Shown here: positions 31,205 through 44,197 of the stretch, one piece after another
Layout of the letters: each line of letters begins with the position of its first letter
Position numbering within the stretch: the first letter of the stretch is position 1
Assembly: GCA_025201705.1 (NCBI GenBank)
Contig: MU616766.1
Location: forward strand, 1 to 44,197
Direction: 5' to 3'
DNA from: Dissophora ornata
Taxonomy: Eukaryota; Mortierellomycota; Mortierellomycetes; Mortierellales; Mortierellaceae
Length of the DNA stretch: 44,197 nt
Notes under the pieces: model-generated
Seen by the model: the letters and a program-made list of their open reading frames with translations, nothing else
Told to the model about the DNA's origin: nothing
Database searches by the model: none
Translations under genes and position numbers: made by a program

Positions 31205-34200
31205 CTAAAGCTCGTCATGTGCCTTTGAAGTGCTGTCGTGCTCTACTTCTAAGACTGGAGCAGCCTGCTGCTCAAGAGTCACATTGTGCTCTGCTTCCTC
31301 CTCTGGAACAGGCTCCTCTTGCTTGTGATGTTCCCGCTCATGTCCATGCGTCTCCTCCACCTGTTCGTTTTCAATACGAACGTCTTCCGCCGCCTGTTGT
31401 ACATGTTTTGGGGCCTGGCCATTGGGTTCGTCAGTAGCTATAGGGATATGTTCCCTGTGCTCCTCCTCAATAGGAGTCGCCAATTCAACATTGTCAGCCC
31501 CCCCTTTTAGCAACACATCCTCACTGGATGACACGACTGGGTGCGGAGTAACCTCCGCTGCGACTTCAGATGATGGTGCTGTTGGTTGGTCCAAAAACTC
31601 TGGTGTGGACTCAGCGGTCTCAGTAGAGTGCAACTCGATGGGCAGCTCTTGGGGCTTAGAATGTGGAGGAACGGACTTCTGGTGGGATGTCGATATGGGC
31701 TCTGATTCTGGCACGATGGAGGTTGCTATCTCAGGGCTAGGTTCGTGAGCAGCATCCACATGGGGTAGCTCCTCGACCTTGGTCTCATCTGCCTTGACTG
31801 AATCCTGCCTGTCGTCATTAGCACCCTCGTGGGTCTCTCCATGAACATTCTTCATAGAATCCTTGAAGGCTGCAACCTTATCGACAATGTTGTCCTCCAG
31901 GTGCTTGCTCTCCATGTGGTCGCGGTCAGTGCCCTCAGGACTATTTGAGTTCTGCTCCGTTTCATGGGCACGTTCATTACCCTCACCAGTCAAATCCGCT
32001 GGTTGCTGCTCGGTTTCAGGCTTTTGGAGTGGGCTCTGCTCCTTTACTTCCACAGATGGCGCTTCCGCTTTCTCCTCCTGGAGATGAGCAGCCTCCACAA
32101 CGGTTGTTGCATGCTCCACAACGGTCTCCTTGACACCTGCAATCACTTCCTGGACAGTGTGCACAACCTCCTCCGGATTCTTCGCAACAGTCTCCTTCGC
32201 AGTATCAACTGCGCTTTCAATGTTATCAGCGATCTGTTGCGCCTTTTCTGCAGGCTCTGCAGGCTTCACAGGCTCTTCAACGTGCACAGGTTGCCTGGAA
32301 ACCCTTCCCACATTTAGATGATCCTCTTGACGCGATTCGTCCTGGGCTTTGGGGACCTGATCGGCGCCCTTTGCGGCTCCAGACTTTGATTTGAATGGGT
32401 ACGGCAAAATGGAAACCATCTAATGAAAAGAACAGCTCCTCAGTAAAGAGTATCCCTTTTAAACGAATTGACATCTCGAATGACTGGCGTCTGCAATTTT
32501 TCATACCTGATCCTTAGCAGAGTCGACATGCTTTTTAGCGGTGGACTTGTAGACGGTTCCAGCAGCTGACAAGGCGCCCTGGACAACAGGATCCGCCACT
32601 TTAAGGTAAATACGATGACTTTGTTTAGCAGCGGGTTTGACATAGCGATCAACGTGCGGTCCAAGATAAGCGTTGTAGTGGGGTGCAACCAATGGCTTGA
32701 CAAGGCCCCCGAGGCCGTTGGTTGCTTTGCAATAGAAGCCTCTTGCGCCTGTCGCTTCAGGCCCGCAGTTGAAAACTGCAGTATAGCCCAAGTAAATCAG
32801 TCCTCCACGAATCGCCCACGTCTTGAGAGTCTTTACTGTTGAAGAGGATGACTGTGTTGAACGCAGAGAGATTGATGTTAGTGTCTGAGGAGCACGATGA
32901 ATCAAGCCATGACACCACCAAAGCTGCTTACCCTCTGTCCAGAAGTGCTCAAAATAGCAGGCCCTTTCTGTCCATGCAGCTTGGGCGAAGGTGGTGTCTA
33001 AAGTAATATCGAATCGAGCACAAAAGGTTAGTCAATGAACTCAAATGCGACTAAACACCAATCACACCTCAGTCTTACCGCTTTTGGTCCGGTGCCACCA
33101 ACAGGCTTTGATGCGTTATTTTCACCCGCGAAAACTCGTTTTTGCAATCCACCTTCTCTGGGTCGGATACTGCTTGAGGTTGCTTCGGCGCCTTGTGGTA
33201 CCATCGATGTTGCGGCGGGCGATTGACCCTTTAGCGAATTGCTATCCTGCGAGAGGGGCTGTGAAATTGTTGGCTGGCCAGTCTGACTGTACATAACTGG
33301 AGCCTGAGATGGTCTCTCCGGCGGGCGGTAGGGAGTAAACTCCTTGTTTCCTGGTGGCGGTCTCACGCGGGATCGAGGTTGAGTCGCAGTTGGGAAAGCA
33401 CTTGCAGGAGGGGATGTAGGATCATTAGATGGTGGAATGATCCGCGCCGGCCCAGAGCCTGCTGAACTAGACAGTTTCCTTGCTGGTCCCCGAGGAGGTC
33501 CTGCTGGAGGTCCGCCTGCAACAGAGGCACGAGGAGGAGGTCTGTCAGCAGTAGGCTGAACAGCAGATCCCTTAAGTGGTGCAGGAGGCTTGCCGCCCCC
33601 TTCAATATCATCCTCCTCAAAGGTGGTATCATCCATATCCGACAGGGGCTCATCAGGCTCCTTGAATTCCTTAACTTCAGGCAAGAGAGGCTGGCGAGGA
33701 AGCTCTGCCTGTTGCTGGTGCTGTTGTTGCCGCTGGATGGCAGGAGGGGGAGGGGGAGGCCGGGAAGGCGCGCCAGATGTCGGGCCTGGAGCCCTGATCT
33801 CAACTCCGAGTGGCCGCTGAGCTGGTGATCCAGGTACAGTGTAAGGACGAGGTGGTGATGATTGCAAGGATTGTCCAGCGGGACCATGGTGTTGCTGCTG
33901 ACCAACTCCAAGTCCTGAAAACTGTTGCGAGTTTGGTGGATGCTGAGGAGGTGGGAATGCATGCTGCTGCTGAGGTGAGTGCTGCTGAGGCCGTCCATGC
34001 TCACCGTTTGACACGCTCTGATCCGTCGTTGGCTGGCGCTCCTTGTGATTAGGGTTAGGATTTTGAGGAGGGCTGGGACTATGATCCTTGGGTAACCCAG
34101 CTTCCATTGAGGTGTGCTGTTGTGAGTTCATTTGCTGCTGTTGCCGCTGGGGTTGTGCTTGGTGAGGTGGAGGCGGACGCTGAGGTTGTCGCTGTGTGGG

Positions 34201-35551
34201 GTTCAGATTCGGAGGAGTCTGTCCTGATCCCGACACCTGGCTTGACGCCTGTGGTACCTGATTGGGGGTAGTTTGCTGACGCATCTGATCCAAAATCGGT
34301 CGTGCGCCTGGTGGTCGCTGCTGCTGCAGAGATCCACCATTGGGATGCCTATCATTGAAAGATGGCATGTCGAACTGCACTGACTGACCAGAATTTTGCT
34401 GAGGATTAGCCTGACCATGAGGGAGTGCCTGGGGAGGCCTTGGTCTTGGCTGCTGTTGCATCGCTGGAGGTCTAGATGCCACTGATTGATGTGCCTGCAT
34501 CGGGGATCCATGTCCAGGAGGTGGGCGGACCCCTGGCTGCTGAGCAAGGTGGGGATGGGATACAGATGATCGCAGCGTCGTTTGTTGCGGATGTGGTTGC
34601 TGCTGAGGTTGCTGCTGTGGAGGAGTAGGAACGCCTCCCTGGCTTGCATGAACCTGCGGGGATTGTTGCAAAGGTCTGATCTGCGGGGACCTTGTGGTGG
34701 TAAGGCTCGGTGAAGGTGGGACAAAACGATTGCCTCCCTGCGGCAGACCTGGTCCCCCAGAGAGATTGGGTTGGGAAACAGATGGTCGTAAATTCGATCC
34801 GTTTGAGAGGGGTTGATGAGCCTGCGGTGGTTGCTGCTGCATGGGAGGTCGCACCATCTGCAACGGCTGCGACTGAGGAGACCCTGCTGCTGGCCTCGGT
34901 TGACCTTGGCTCGCTGAATTAGGGTGTCCAGACACGGGCCTTCCTGGATAAGAGAATTGAGTAGGTTGCTGGCCGACCGGAGGAGGGTGGGGACGTGGCG
35001 GTTGCTGTTGCTGCTGTTGCTGCTGTTGCTGTTGGAATGGCACCTGCACTGGAGGCTGATGCTGCTGTTGCGGAAGTCGCTGGACTGGAACAGGCCCAGG
35101 ACCGACAGCGGGTGGCCGCGCTGGATTAGATGCAGCTTGATGATTAACCGGCTGCTGTTGCTGCTGTATCGGTCTGAGGTTCGGGTTTACGGGAGACGGC
35201 TGTTGTCCCTGAGCAACCGAGTCCTGCTTCTGGAAGGGACTTATGATGGGCGATCGACCAGTATGGCTGCCATTGCCCTGCCCAGGCGGCTGAAGTTGCA
35301 ACTGTTGCTGCTGTGGCGGCGGTCTCTGATTAGGATGTGGTGGCCGCACATTGAGGTTCATGCTACTGTTTCCTGGTGATGGTGGTGGCCGCATCTGACT
35401 GTTGGTCGGAGGACCACTTCTGTGGACAGGTACGCCTTGAGTGTGGTAAGGATGACAAGACATGGGGTTGGGGTTAGTCCGGATCGGCGATGGGCTGACG
35501 ACTGATGCGAAGCAAATAGACATCCTCCTTACCTGAGGTATTCGCATCCAT
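31205..35551 (-). CDS. 1,333-residue protein: Gln/Pro-rich disordered half, conserved hydrophobic segment, acidic tail
   Basis: Five exons fit in phase: 35551-35533 (MDANTS), 35435-33079, 32997-32932, 32851-32507 and 32419-31205. Residues 1-815 are dominated by Pro, Gln, Ser and Arg with Q runs up to 9-10 and little predicted structure. Exon 4 codes a globular or membrane-associated segment (WAIRGGLIYLGYTAVFNC, GLGGLVKPLVAPHYNAYLGP, QSHRIYLKVADPVVQG) with one short hydrophobic stretch. The last 405 residues are Glu/Ala/His/Val-rich, acidic and probably coiled or disordered. One could see two genes here. However, exon 4 has no ATG, its acceptor (ACACAG at 32852) has a CACTAAC branch site, and exon 3 ends in the same phase at GTAAGC, so a single gene is favoured. 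I do not recognise the family; function unknown. Confidence 0.65.
35001..35033 (-). repeat. CAA/CAG repeat coding poly-Gln
   Basis: Imperfect trinucleotide tract (GTTGCTGTTGCTGCT pattern on the plus strand) in exon 2 of the Gln/Pro-rich gene. It codes a run of about ten glutamines and is prone to length change. Confidence 0.85.
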
Positions 35552-36077
35552 GGCGCGTGATTCTCACTCGTCTGAGATGCTGATGCACGATGGGATCTGA
35601 TCAACAGGACGCCGTCTGGGCGATTATTATTTCTGCTGATGACAGAGGGGAGGTAGGACTAGGACGCGACTTTGACTGTTGGTATTCCCGGCTTTGTGTG
35701 TCCTAGGGTGGGGGCGGATGCACGGAATGTTGAATGAGAAGTAGGCCGGCGGATGCGGAAGAGAGGAGATGAGTAGATGCTGTTGATGGGTCGATGATGC
35801 AATGCGCTCTCCTATTTTGTTCGCTTCCTTCCTGGCGCGGGATGCTCTCATACCTCTCCTGTTCCCAAGCGCGCGTCTAATGAATATGCCACGTCACAAT
35901 TGCGCTACCCTCTCCTCGGGAGGCAGGCAGGTTCTGGAGGAGAGATCGTGGCAGGATTGTACAAGGGGATTGTGGGATTGTTTATTTACAAAGGATAGAC
36001 GAGGTATATACATGTTCAAAGCGACATCGTAGACACATCGCACAAAACTGGCCCAAAAATACAAGCAGAAAAGACTT
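35552..36077. other. Intergenic: upstream of the Gln/Pro-rich gene, downstream of the F-box gene
   Basis: No gene seen in 526 bases. The part next to 35551 should hold the leader and promoter of the Gln/Pro-rich gene. The part next to 36078 is the 3' flank of the F-box gene. Confidence 0.5.
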
Positions 36078-37586
36078 CTAGCCAAGGACCAGGTGCGGTC
36101 GCTGGCGTCGGAAGTAACGGAACCATGGGGCTGGCAGAGTTCCTGATTCAAACCGCACGCGCTTTAGTTTCGGCCACGCCTCCACCAGCCAGCGGATCTC
36201 GTCTTCGCCCAGGACGGTCTGCAAGTGCTTGATCCTGAAGGACTCCAGATTGCCCAACTTCTCCATCTTGGATAGCCCCGCCTCCAGTTGCAGCACAAGG
36301 TTTGCTCCACCAATGGCGAGGTCCTGCAGGCTCTCTAGGCGACTCAGTTGATTAAACATCATGGAATGGTTCCTTTGCACAGACCCCCAAGGCCGCATCA
36401 TATTGATCCCTATCATGATCAGGGTCTCCAGCTGCGTGCAGCTCCACGGTGTTTCCGGCTGAAAGATTGCGGCGGAGATCATGTCCAGCGTGGAAATGTC
36501 CAAAAACTTCAGTCCCTTGCATGAACCCAGCAGTCGCGACAATCCTGTATCCGTAATGTGCGAGCACCAAGCAAGGTTCAAGGTCGTCACCTTTGGGCAA
36601 TAGTCAGCAAGAGCCGCCAGAGTGGCATCATCAATATTGGTACCACTCATGTTAACTCTCTCAAGCTCAGAACAAGCGCAAACTAAGCTAAGAAGGGTCT
36701 CGCTGTTGACACCTTTGCAGGATTCAAGATTGAGGTTCGTGATATGCCTGTACATATCCTTGAGAGGTAGTAAGTCATCCATGGACAAGACCGAATGGAC
36801 ATTCCTGGCGAGGGAGAGTTCCTTGATAAGAGGTGAGTTTCGGAGAATGTTCTTGACGAGATTACCAGTAGGGGAGGAGCGTGTCAAGGCCATGGTCCTG
36901 ATCTTCAAAGGCGTCGATCCCAGACTCTCCAGTGCAATCCTGTCAAGACGAACGTCCTCTAATGTCAGATGCTCCAGCATGGTACAGGACTCGAGCACCG
37001 CCACGAGAGAAGGTTCGTCTATGTGGATCATGTTTTTGAGCTCCAGCCTCCTTAGTCCAGTGAGCTTTGTGATGTGTGAGAGTGCCCGGCTAGTAAGAGA
37101 TTTGCAGCTGTAGAGGAACAGAGAGGAGATCTTGGGTGAACTCTGGAGGATGCTCCCAAGCTTCTCGTCCGTGGCGAGGGTCCAACTGAGACGAAGCTCA
37201 TGGAGGTTGGTGCAGATGCGGGCGATCCTGTCTAGATCTGCGCTGTAGTTCTCATGGAGCTCAACGGTGTAGTGTCCATAGCGCTCGAATTCCGAGAGAA
37301 AGGACTGTGTCCAACCAAAGTTCTTCCATTGGACCGTTGACCAGAGTGCGCGGATGCTAGCGCGGTAGAATATCCGTGATACAGACACACAGCTGTGGAG
37401 CGAATGCTTGTCGAGATAGGAAACAATCTCATAGAGGACCTCCTCTATATCCAAGGGCGACTTTGGTCCCGCGAAAGAGGGCAGGGACAACGATAGGTGT
37501 TCGGCTGGCCATGTTTGCTGCGATAGCGGCTCCTGCGCCTGTTGCGAGGAGAGACTTGTGGAGATGGTTGTCATAGTGTGTAGCAT
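36078..37586 (-). CDS. F-box and leucine-rich-repeat protein
   Basis: Single-exon frame of 502 residues (or 498 from the second ATG, MTTIST). After a Ser/Gln-rich leader, residues about 46-85 match an F-box (DIEEVLYEIVSYLDKHSLHS, CVSVSRIFYRASIRALWSTV), which docks to Skp1 in an SCF ubiquitin ligase. Residues about 125-480 are LRRs with typical spacing: ICTNLHELRLSW, LTGLRRLELKNM, SCTMLEHLTLEDV, ITNLNLESCKGVN, CSELERVNMSGTNI, CPKVTTLNLAWCSHITDTGL, GLKFLDISTLD. They form a substrate-binding solenoid. Early-diverging fungi carry many such genes. The substrate cannot be guessed. The frame is intact, without introns. Confidence 0.88.
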   Translation of the reverse strand: MLHTMTTISTSLSSQQAQEPLSQQTWPAEHLSLSLPSFAGPKSPLDIEEVLYEIVSYLDKHSLHSCVSVSRIFYRASIRALWSTVQWKNFGWTQSFLSEFERYGHYTVELHENYSADLDRIARICTNLHELRLSWTLATDEKLGSILQSSPKISSLFLYSCKSLTSRALSHITKLTGLRRLELKNMIHIDEPSLVAVLESCTMLEHLTLEDVRLDRIALESLGSTPLKIRTMALTRSSPTGNLVKNILRNSPLIKELSLARNVHSVLSMDDLLPLKDMYRHITNLNLESCKGVNSETLLSLVCACSELERVNMSGTNIDDATLAALADYCPKVTTLNLAWCSHITDTGLSRLLGSCKGLKFLDISTLDMISAAIFQPETPWSCTQLETLIMIGINMMRPWGSVQRNHSMMFNQLSRLESLQDLAIGGANLVLQLEAGLSKMEKLGNLESFRIKHLQTVLGEDEIRWLVEAWPKLKRVRFESGTLPAPWFRYFRRQRPHLVLG

Positions 37587-38819
37587 TCATTGTCTTTCTG
37601 AAGAAAGAAATGGCATTGATTACACACCATTCCGCACTGGATCATCACCTGATACGTTTCATTGGCCGTTGATGATTGTCCTTTTGTTTGTTGCACAGCG
37701 CGACTCTGGACAAATGCATCCGGCTAACCTTATTCGAGACAGCCTTGAGATTCTTTGCAGGCTGGATCGTGATCGAGCCGAGCGGATGTGCGAAGCAGAA
37801 CAGCGCTGGTGTCTATAGCCGGGATACCTCATGCTCCCTCGGCTCTTTGTTGAGGAGGCCGAGGCTGCAGCAATTTGAACGTGCTGCAGATGCGACAGCT
37901 GACATTTATCCGTTAGAACAGGTCCTTAATTTCACTGCTTGGAATATCCAGGAGGCAATGGTGCATAAAACTCCGAAAACCGTTTCCTCGCTTTCGAATG
38001 TCTCCTCCTTGCGCCATGCCATGTACAGTTGCACTAGGACTCAGGCAGGGCCATTGCGCGTGCGATCCCTTGATAAGCCCGTTGAGCCTCATAATTTAAT
38101 GAACGTTCTAGCTCTATACCATTTTCGAGAAAAATCACGGGTCAAGAAACAGTAAGGAGGCAACGTCAGACATGCAACAGTGCCTCCTTTTCCTTACTAG
38201 TTCCAATACCTCTTGCTCCTTCGCGCTCTCTCCTTGTGCCAGTCCGACATATTCTCTGCCAGAGGCCAGGCCTCGTCAGCTTGTTATAAATATCTTTATT
38301 TGGCGTCTGATTCTCAGGAGATCGTCTCCTTGTGTTCTTTGGTCCTCCTTTCTAGAGGTGGCCAAAACAGATGCATCTTGTCTGATATCATGCTCCGAGG
38401 CCATGGAAGATCAAGTGAGCTGAAGCACAACTGTAAGGATGCAGTACGCATTTTTGTAGAGCTCGCAGCTCTTGGTGCTAGGCATGGCTCTGACCTTCGC
38501 TAGTTTTATTCGCACTTCACCTTACTCTTCCTTCGATACTTTTTGTCTTTCTCTTTAACCTCCCATACATTGCCCGTTCCTCCGCAAGTCCTATAATCTC
38601 AGCAATCAGCGTTCACTGCCATACCGAGCTGTACGGTCCTTTCAAAGTTGGTTACATCCAAACCCATATCTCGCGACAGCCCCTCTCCTTTTATCTTATT
38701 TTGTCTCTCTTTCAGCGCGATCCTTCATCAAAGCCGACGATAGCCCCGAGTGCACTACTTTCCTCCTGTGCTCTACATCCCTTCATAAGACAGTACGCAG
38801 GACACAAACAGCATCACAA
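37587..38819. other. About 1.2 kb intergenic, possible unrecognised exon near 37.7 kb
   Basis: Upstream of both neighbouring genes. A stretch after an acceptor-like CACAG (about 37700-37818, + strand) reads RDSGQMHPANLIRDSLEI and then LDRDRAERMCEAEQRW before a stop, with coding-like composition but no ATG and no partner exon I can join. CT-rich sequence before 38820 is probably the leader of the disintegrin gene. Confidence 0.35.
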
Positions 38820-41157
<2,338 letters not shown>

Positions 41158-44100
41158 GGCTGTATAAAATATAAGACTGTCTGCACAACCTCATAAAACG
41201 CATGCTGTCAATTTTGAGAACGCCATGGTTCTTTGTGATCTGTAATCGGGTGCTATAAATGACAAATGTCTTGTACGCTTCCTTGCTCGCTCACATGCGT
41301 GGACTGCCGGACTGCGCATGTCCATGCCTTCCAGGATAAAAAATCTCGCTCCACCGCGGCTCCCATTTCATTCCCAGCCCAGCCGGTGTTGTAAGGTTTA
41401 TGAGAGCATATGCTCGCTGTCGGACTTTTCGAGGCTAGAGCTCTAGCGCCTCCTCCACAGACAAATAAAAGGTATATGAATTCACAGTCGCGGATTCATC
41501 ACGGGTGAAAAAGAGTGCACTTTTTATCTGTCCTAGATGGAGGTCTTCACTGACAAAATAAGTTGAGGGCCCGGCCTTGCCATTGCGTTGAGTGTGTTTA
41601 CCGAAGCTGCAGGGTGGGATATCTGTCGAATTAACCTTCTGCATGTTTACACGCCGTTCACTTGCCCTCTCGAGCAGAGGCACAACACCGTCAAAGCTAT
41701 TAATGAAGTCTGTTTATGTTTGTGGTCAATGTAAAAGGCGCTTTATTTTTTTTGTAGGCGGTTGTCCTACCTTGGATTATCTTGTGTCAACACAACACGG
41801 GGAAGATGTTTTGCGAAAGCTGAACTAGAAAGATGCTAATCTAGTTTGTCATCTCCTACATGTACCTACAAATCCATCATTTTTGTTGCTGCACAGTGTA
41901 CAGTAGCTACCAGCAGCAGTCGAGAATCGAGAAGCGTTCTTAGCTTGTTTATTGTTCACATCCGAGGTTTTTAAGCGCCTCATCACCCCAAACACGAATG
42001 GGGATGGGCATTTTGTCCACAGGGCAGTAGAGCAAAAATAGAGTATTTGAGTTGCTGTGGAGAAAAGAGACATGAGCGGCTTGACACGTCAACGAACAAA
42101 CAATCGATGATTTCCAGGTCGATTCGCTTCCACCCGCATTGATAGCCACCGACCACGGTCATCTATTCTCACACCCATCTATCCTCATTACCTTTTCACT
42201 CCTAGTATAATGCGAGACACGAGCTAAGAACATGTACAGTACATGTACAGCACAGGCAAGCGTGGTAAAAATAAATATAATATTACAAATAGACAGATGT
42301 GGAGCACAACAGTAAATGGGATATGTAATCTCGAAAGTGTCTTTGCTGTCAAACGGCTAAAAGACGGCAAATACAAACGGACCCTGTTAGACTGTCTGTA
42401 TGTGTTTGATTGTCCATGAGAGGTATTCTGCCTGCCAGGGTCCATGTGCAGGTAGAGTCGCATGCACTTGTCACACATCCTCCTTTCTCTGTTGGTTACT
42501 TGTATGCTTGGATCGGGGGCCAAAAGTTAGATATGTCATGAACCGGTTAATAGTCGACCGCGAGTCGAGGGACAGCACCGTCAGAGGAACAACAAGCGGC
42601 TAAATGCTGCCGAGAAAGAAAGCCTTTCCTATTGCGCCACAACAACCCATGTGAGCGTATAGACTCGGGAAGATTTTTTCCAAGTACCGGGTTTTTCGAT
42701 CAAGAACTGAGCCACGGCCCACCAAACGAAAATGTATGTAGACTGTTATGGTCTTATGTTTGCTTTATTGCTGACAACAGCGATTCAAGATTGGCAAGCC
42801 ATTCCACCAAACCCACATGTCTGTTGCATGTATTGATTTATCGGCGATCAATTCAATATGCAGCATACAGTACATCGTGGCCTCATCCTCTCTTTAAAGT
42901 GTTTTGGTTTGATTATGGATGGAATTTATTTGGTGACAAGAATGCTCTCAAAAATAATTATTGCTCTCGTACGCTTCCGGCGGTTAAACATCAACAATCC
43001 ATTCTAAATCACACCTCGCTGGGGTAGGATGCCTGCTTTCTTGCCCGCTCCACTACCAGCCTCCTCGCTTCACCCCACTCTGGCTTGACAGCGTGGAAGC
43101 AGAGAGCCGACTATCCTGCATTCAACAAGCGTCTGCAGAACAAAACTTTATTTATTCCTCTTTACTTTAGCGGTCCATAGTATACTCATTCAGGTGCTCG
43201 GTTGACCATCCATGTTTGGTAAGGAGCGCTTTTACAAGGTGTCCCTGTGATGTGTCAAGCAATTCGGCCCGTGTGTTCAAGTGCAGTAGCGTTGCCTCGG
43301 TTTCTGCATACTAATATTCTTCGCCTTCTCTTCTCTTTCTTTTCTTCCTTGTCCTCTTTCCACCCTTCCGCCGTTAATATTCTCTCATTCTTCCGCCGTC
43401 TCCCTCCCCTCCCCCTCCCTCCTTCAACAGGCACACCTTCCTCCTCCTGAATTTCTTGTCGCTTCCTTGACATCAATCATAGGCAAGTAGTATCCTCACC
43501 CCTCTCTCCCCTTGCATGCGCAAGCTGTGAGACAGGATTTCCGTCAAAGCGTCGACCATTTCGGCACACACATTCTTATTCTCAGTAACAACAACCCTAC
43601 ACCACCTCTGGCTACCTACTGTCAAACTCTGAGCCATGGGCCGTGTTCTTGTCGTCCACGCTCTCTCACCACATATGCTTGTCTACAATTGAGACTCATT
43701 TCGCGCAACGCGACAACCTCCTCCATAATCCTATCTCAGTCGTCCTTTGAACATCTTTTGCTTGCATCGGTCCTACTTCTACTATCCGCTATCACAGACA
43801 CGCGGCAATCCGATCAAACCATGTCAGCAAACGCTTCATCGCTTATTTCGTTATTGTCTTGGCTCATCCGTTCCAAATCCCAGGGAGAGAACATAGTTCT
43901 CATGAGCTGGCCAATGAAATTTCTTTTCTGCGTTTTTTTCAGGACACACTCGATCACCTTATTACCTCAGAGTGTTTTTCCCTCCGCGCTCACAACAAAT
44001 TGCTATGTCATATGAAAGAACGGGCGAGAGTGTGAGAGGTCAGAAGGACTCTTACTGCCACTCAGACATTTGCAGCCCCATTCCTCCCCACCGCGCAGTC

Positions 44101-44197
44101 GTACTCCGCCAAAACCGGCATAGAATCCGTGAATATGAAATCTTACGCGTCTTTTTTTTTTGTGAATACGAATATAATAGGATAACGACATTCAATT
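41158..44197. other. 3 kb at the right edge without a gene I can name
   Basis: Open frames on both strands are short and lack family features. The direct repeat ATGTACAGT at about 42231 and 42242 is trivial. A strongly pyrimidine-rich stretch at about 43316-43460 looks like a promoter/leader, suggesting a gene starting in the last 700 bases and leaving the window to the right. From about 43751 to 44033 (+) an ATG-free open frame reads coding-like (KRFIAYFVIVLAHPFQIPG, ELANEISFLRFFQDTLDHL, then LLCHMKERARV) and could be its internal exon. I cannot confirm this. Confidence 0.35.

Noticed and set aside
32501..32905. Independent gene starting MIHRAPQ
   Set aside because: The initial codon is TTG, there is no ATG in the frame, and splice phases link it to the upstream Gln/Pro-rich exons.
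34203..34724. Alternative-frame proteins inside the Gln/Pro-rich gene, on both strands
   Set aside because: CAG/CCA-type repeats leave all frames open and rich in Leu, Ser or His; they are compositional shadows.
43255..43476. Basic minus-strand frame rich in Arg, Lys and Glu
   Set aside because: It is the complement of a pyrimidine-rich promoter-like tract, with purine-only codons and no domain.

Overview
The window looks like nuclear DNA of a filamentous early-diverging fungus, most probably Mortierellomycotina (Mucoromycota). The grounds are many short phase-checked GT-AG introns (about 70-160 nt) with CTAAC-type branch sites, dense poly-A/poly-T tracts, fungal housekeeping genes, a large NACHT-pentapeptide-WD40 receptor, and an MMACHC-type cobalamin-processing gene, a family kept in early-diverging fungi but generally absent from Dikarya. 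The species assignment is inference. Exon boundaries below were set by hand from reading phase, splice consensus and family conservation.

Left part (1-13.6 kb, gene dense): a membrane protein with a PPSY motif (207-1421, +); NAD-dependent glycerol-3-phosphate dehydrogenase (4332-2007, -, 5 exons) with a TATA box and a CT-rich leader; an MMACHC-like cobalamin protein (5632-6682, +); a Nup50/Nup2-type nucleoporin with a C-terminal Ran-binding domain (7133-9389, +); the PP2A leucine carboxyl methyltransferase LCMT1/PPM1 (11886-9747, -, 8 exons); and, divergent from it, a probably mitochondrial tRNA m1A58 methyltransferase of TRMT61 type (12124-13635, +).

Middle (13.6-24.4 kb, accessory): about 2 kb without a recognisable gene; a fungal NLR-like (STAND) receptor (21485-15743, -) whose C-terminal WD40 blades are near-identical 126-bp tandem repeats interrupted by a 918-base N gap; about 2 kb without a recognisable gene; then the remains of a SETD6/RKM-type SET-domain protein methyltransferase on the + strand (about 23.50-24.39 kb), broken by a nonsense codon and several frame changes.

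Right part (24.4-44.2 kb): a 1,368-residue helical protein, possibly a Nup188/Nup192-type scaffold nucleoporin (29200-24466, -), with a doubtful 5' end; COA5/Pet191, a Cx9C factor for cytochrome c oxidase assembly (29459-29832, +); spliceosomal Sm-D3 (30978-30262, -) with a likely GC-AG intron; a 1,333-residue gene (35551-31205, -) joining a Gln/Pro-rich disordered half to a conserved segment and an acidic tail; an F-box/LRR protein (37586-36078, -); and a secreted-type, single-pass membrane protein with a disintegrin domain but no metalloprotease (38820-41157, +). The last 3 kb shows no gene I can name.

There is no operon logic. The genes are mostly independent housekeeping functions (redox/glycerol, B12, nuclear transport, PP2A, tRNA modification, splicing, respiration). 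The parts most worth a second look are the NLR repeat array and its wrongly sized gap, the decayed SET gene, the protease-less disintegrin protein, the fungal MMACHC, and several unusual splice sites.
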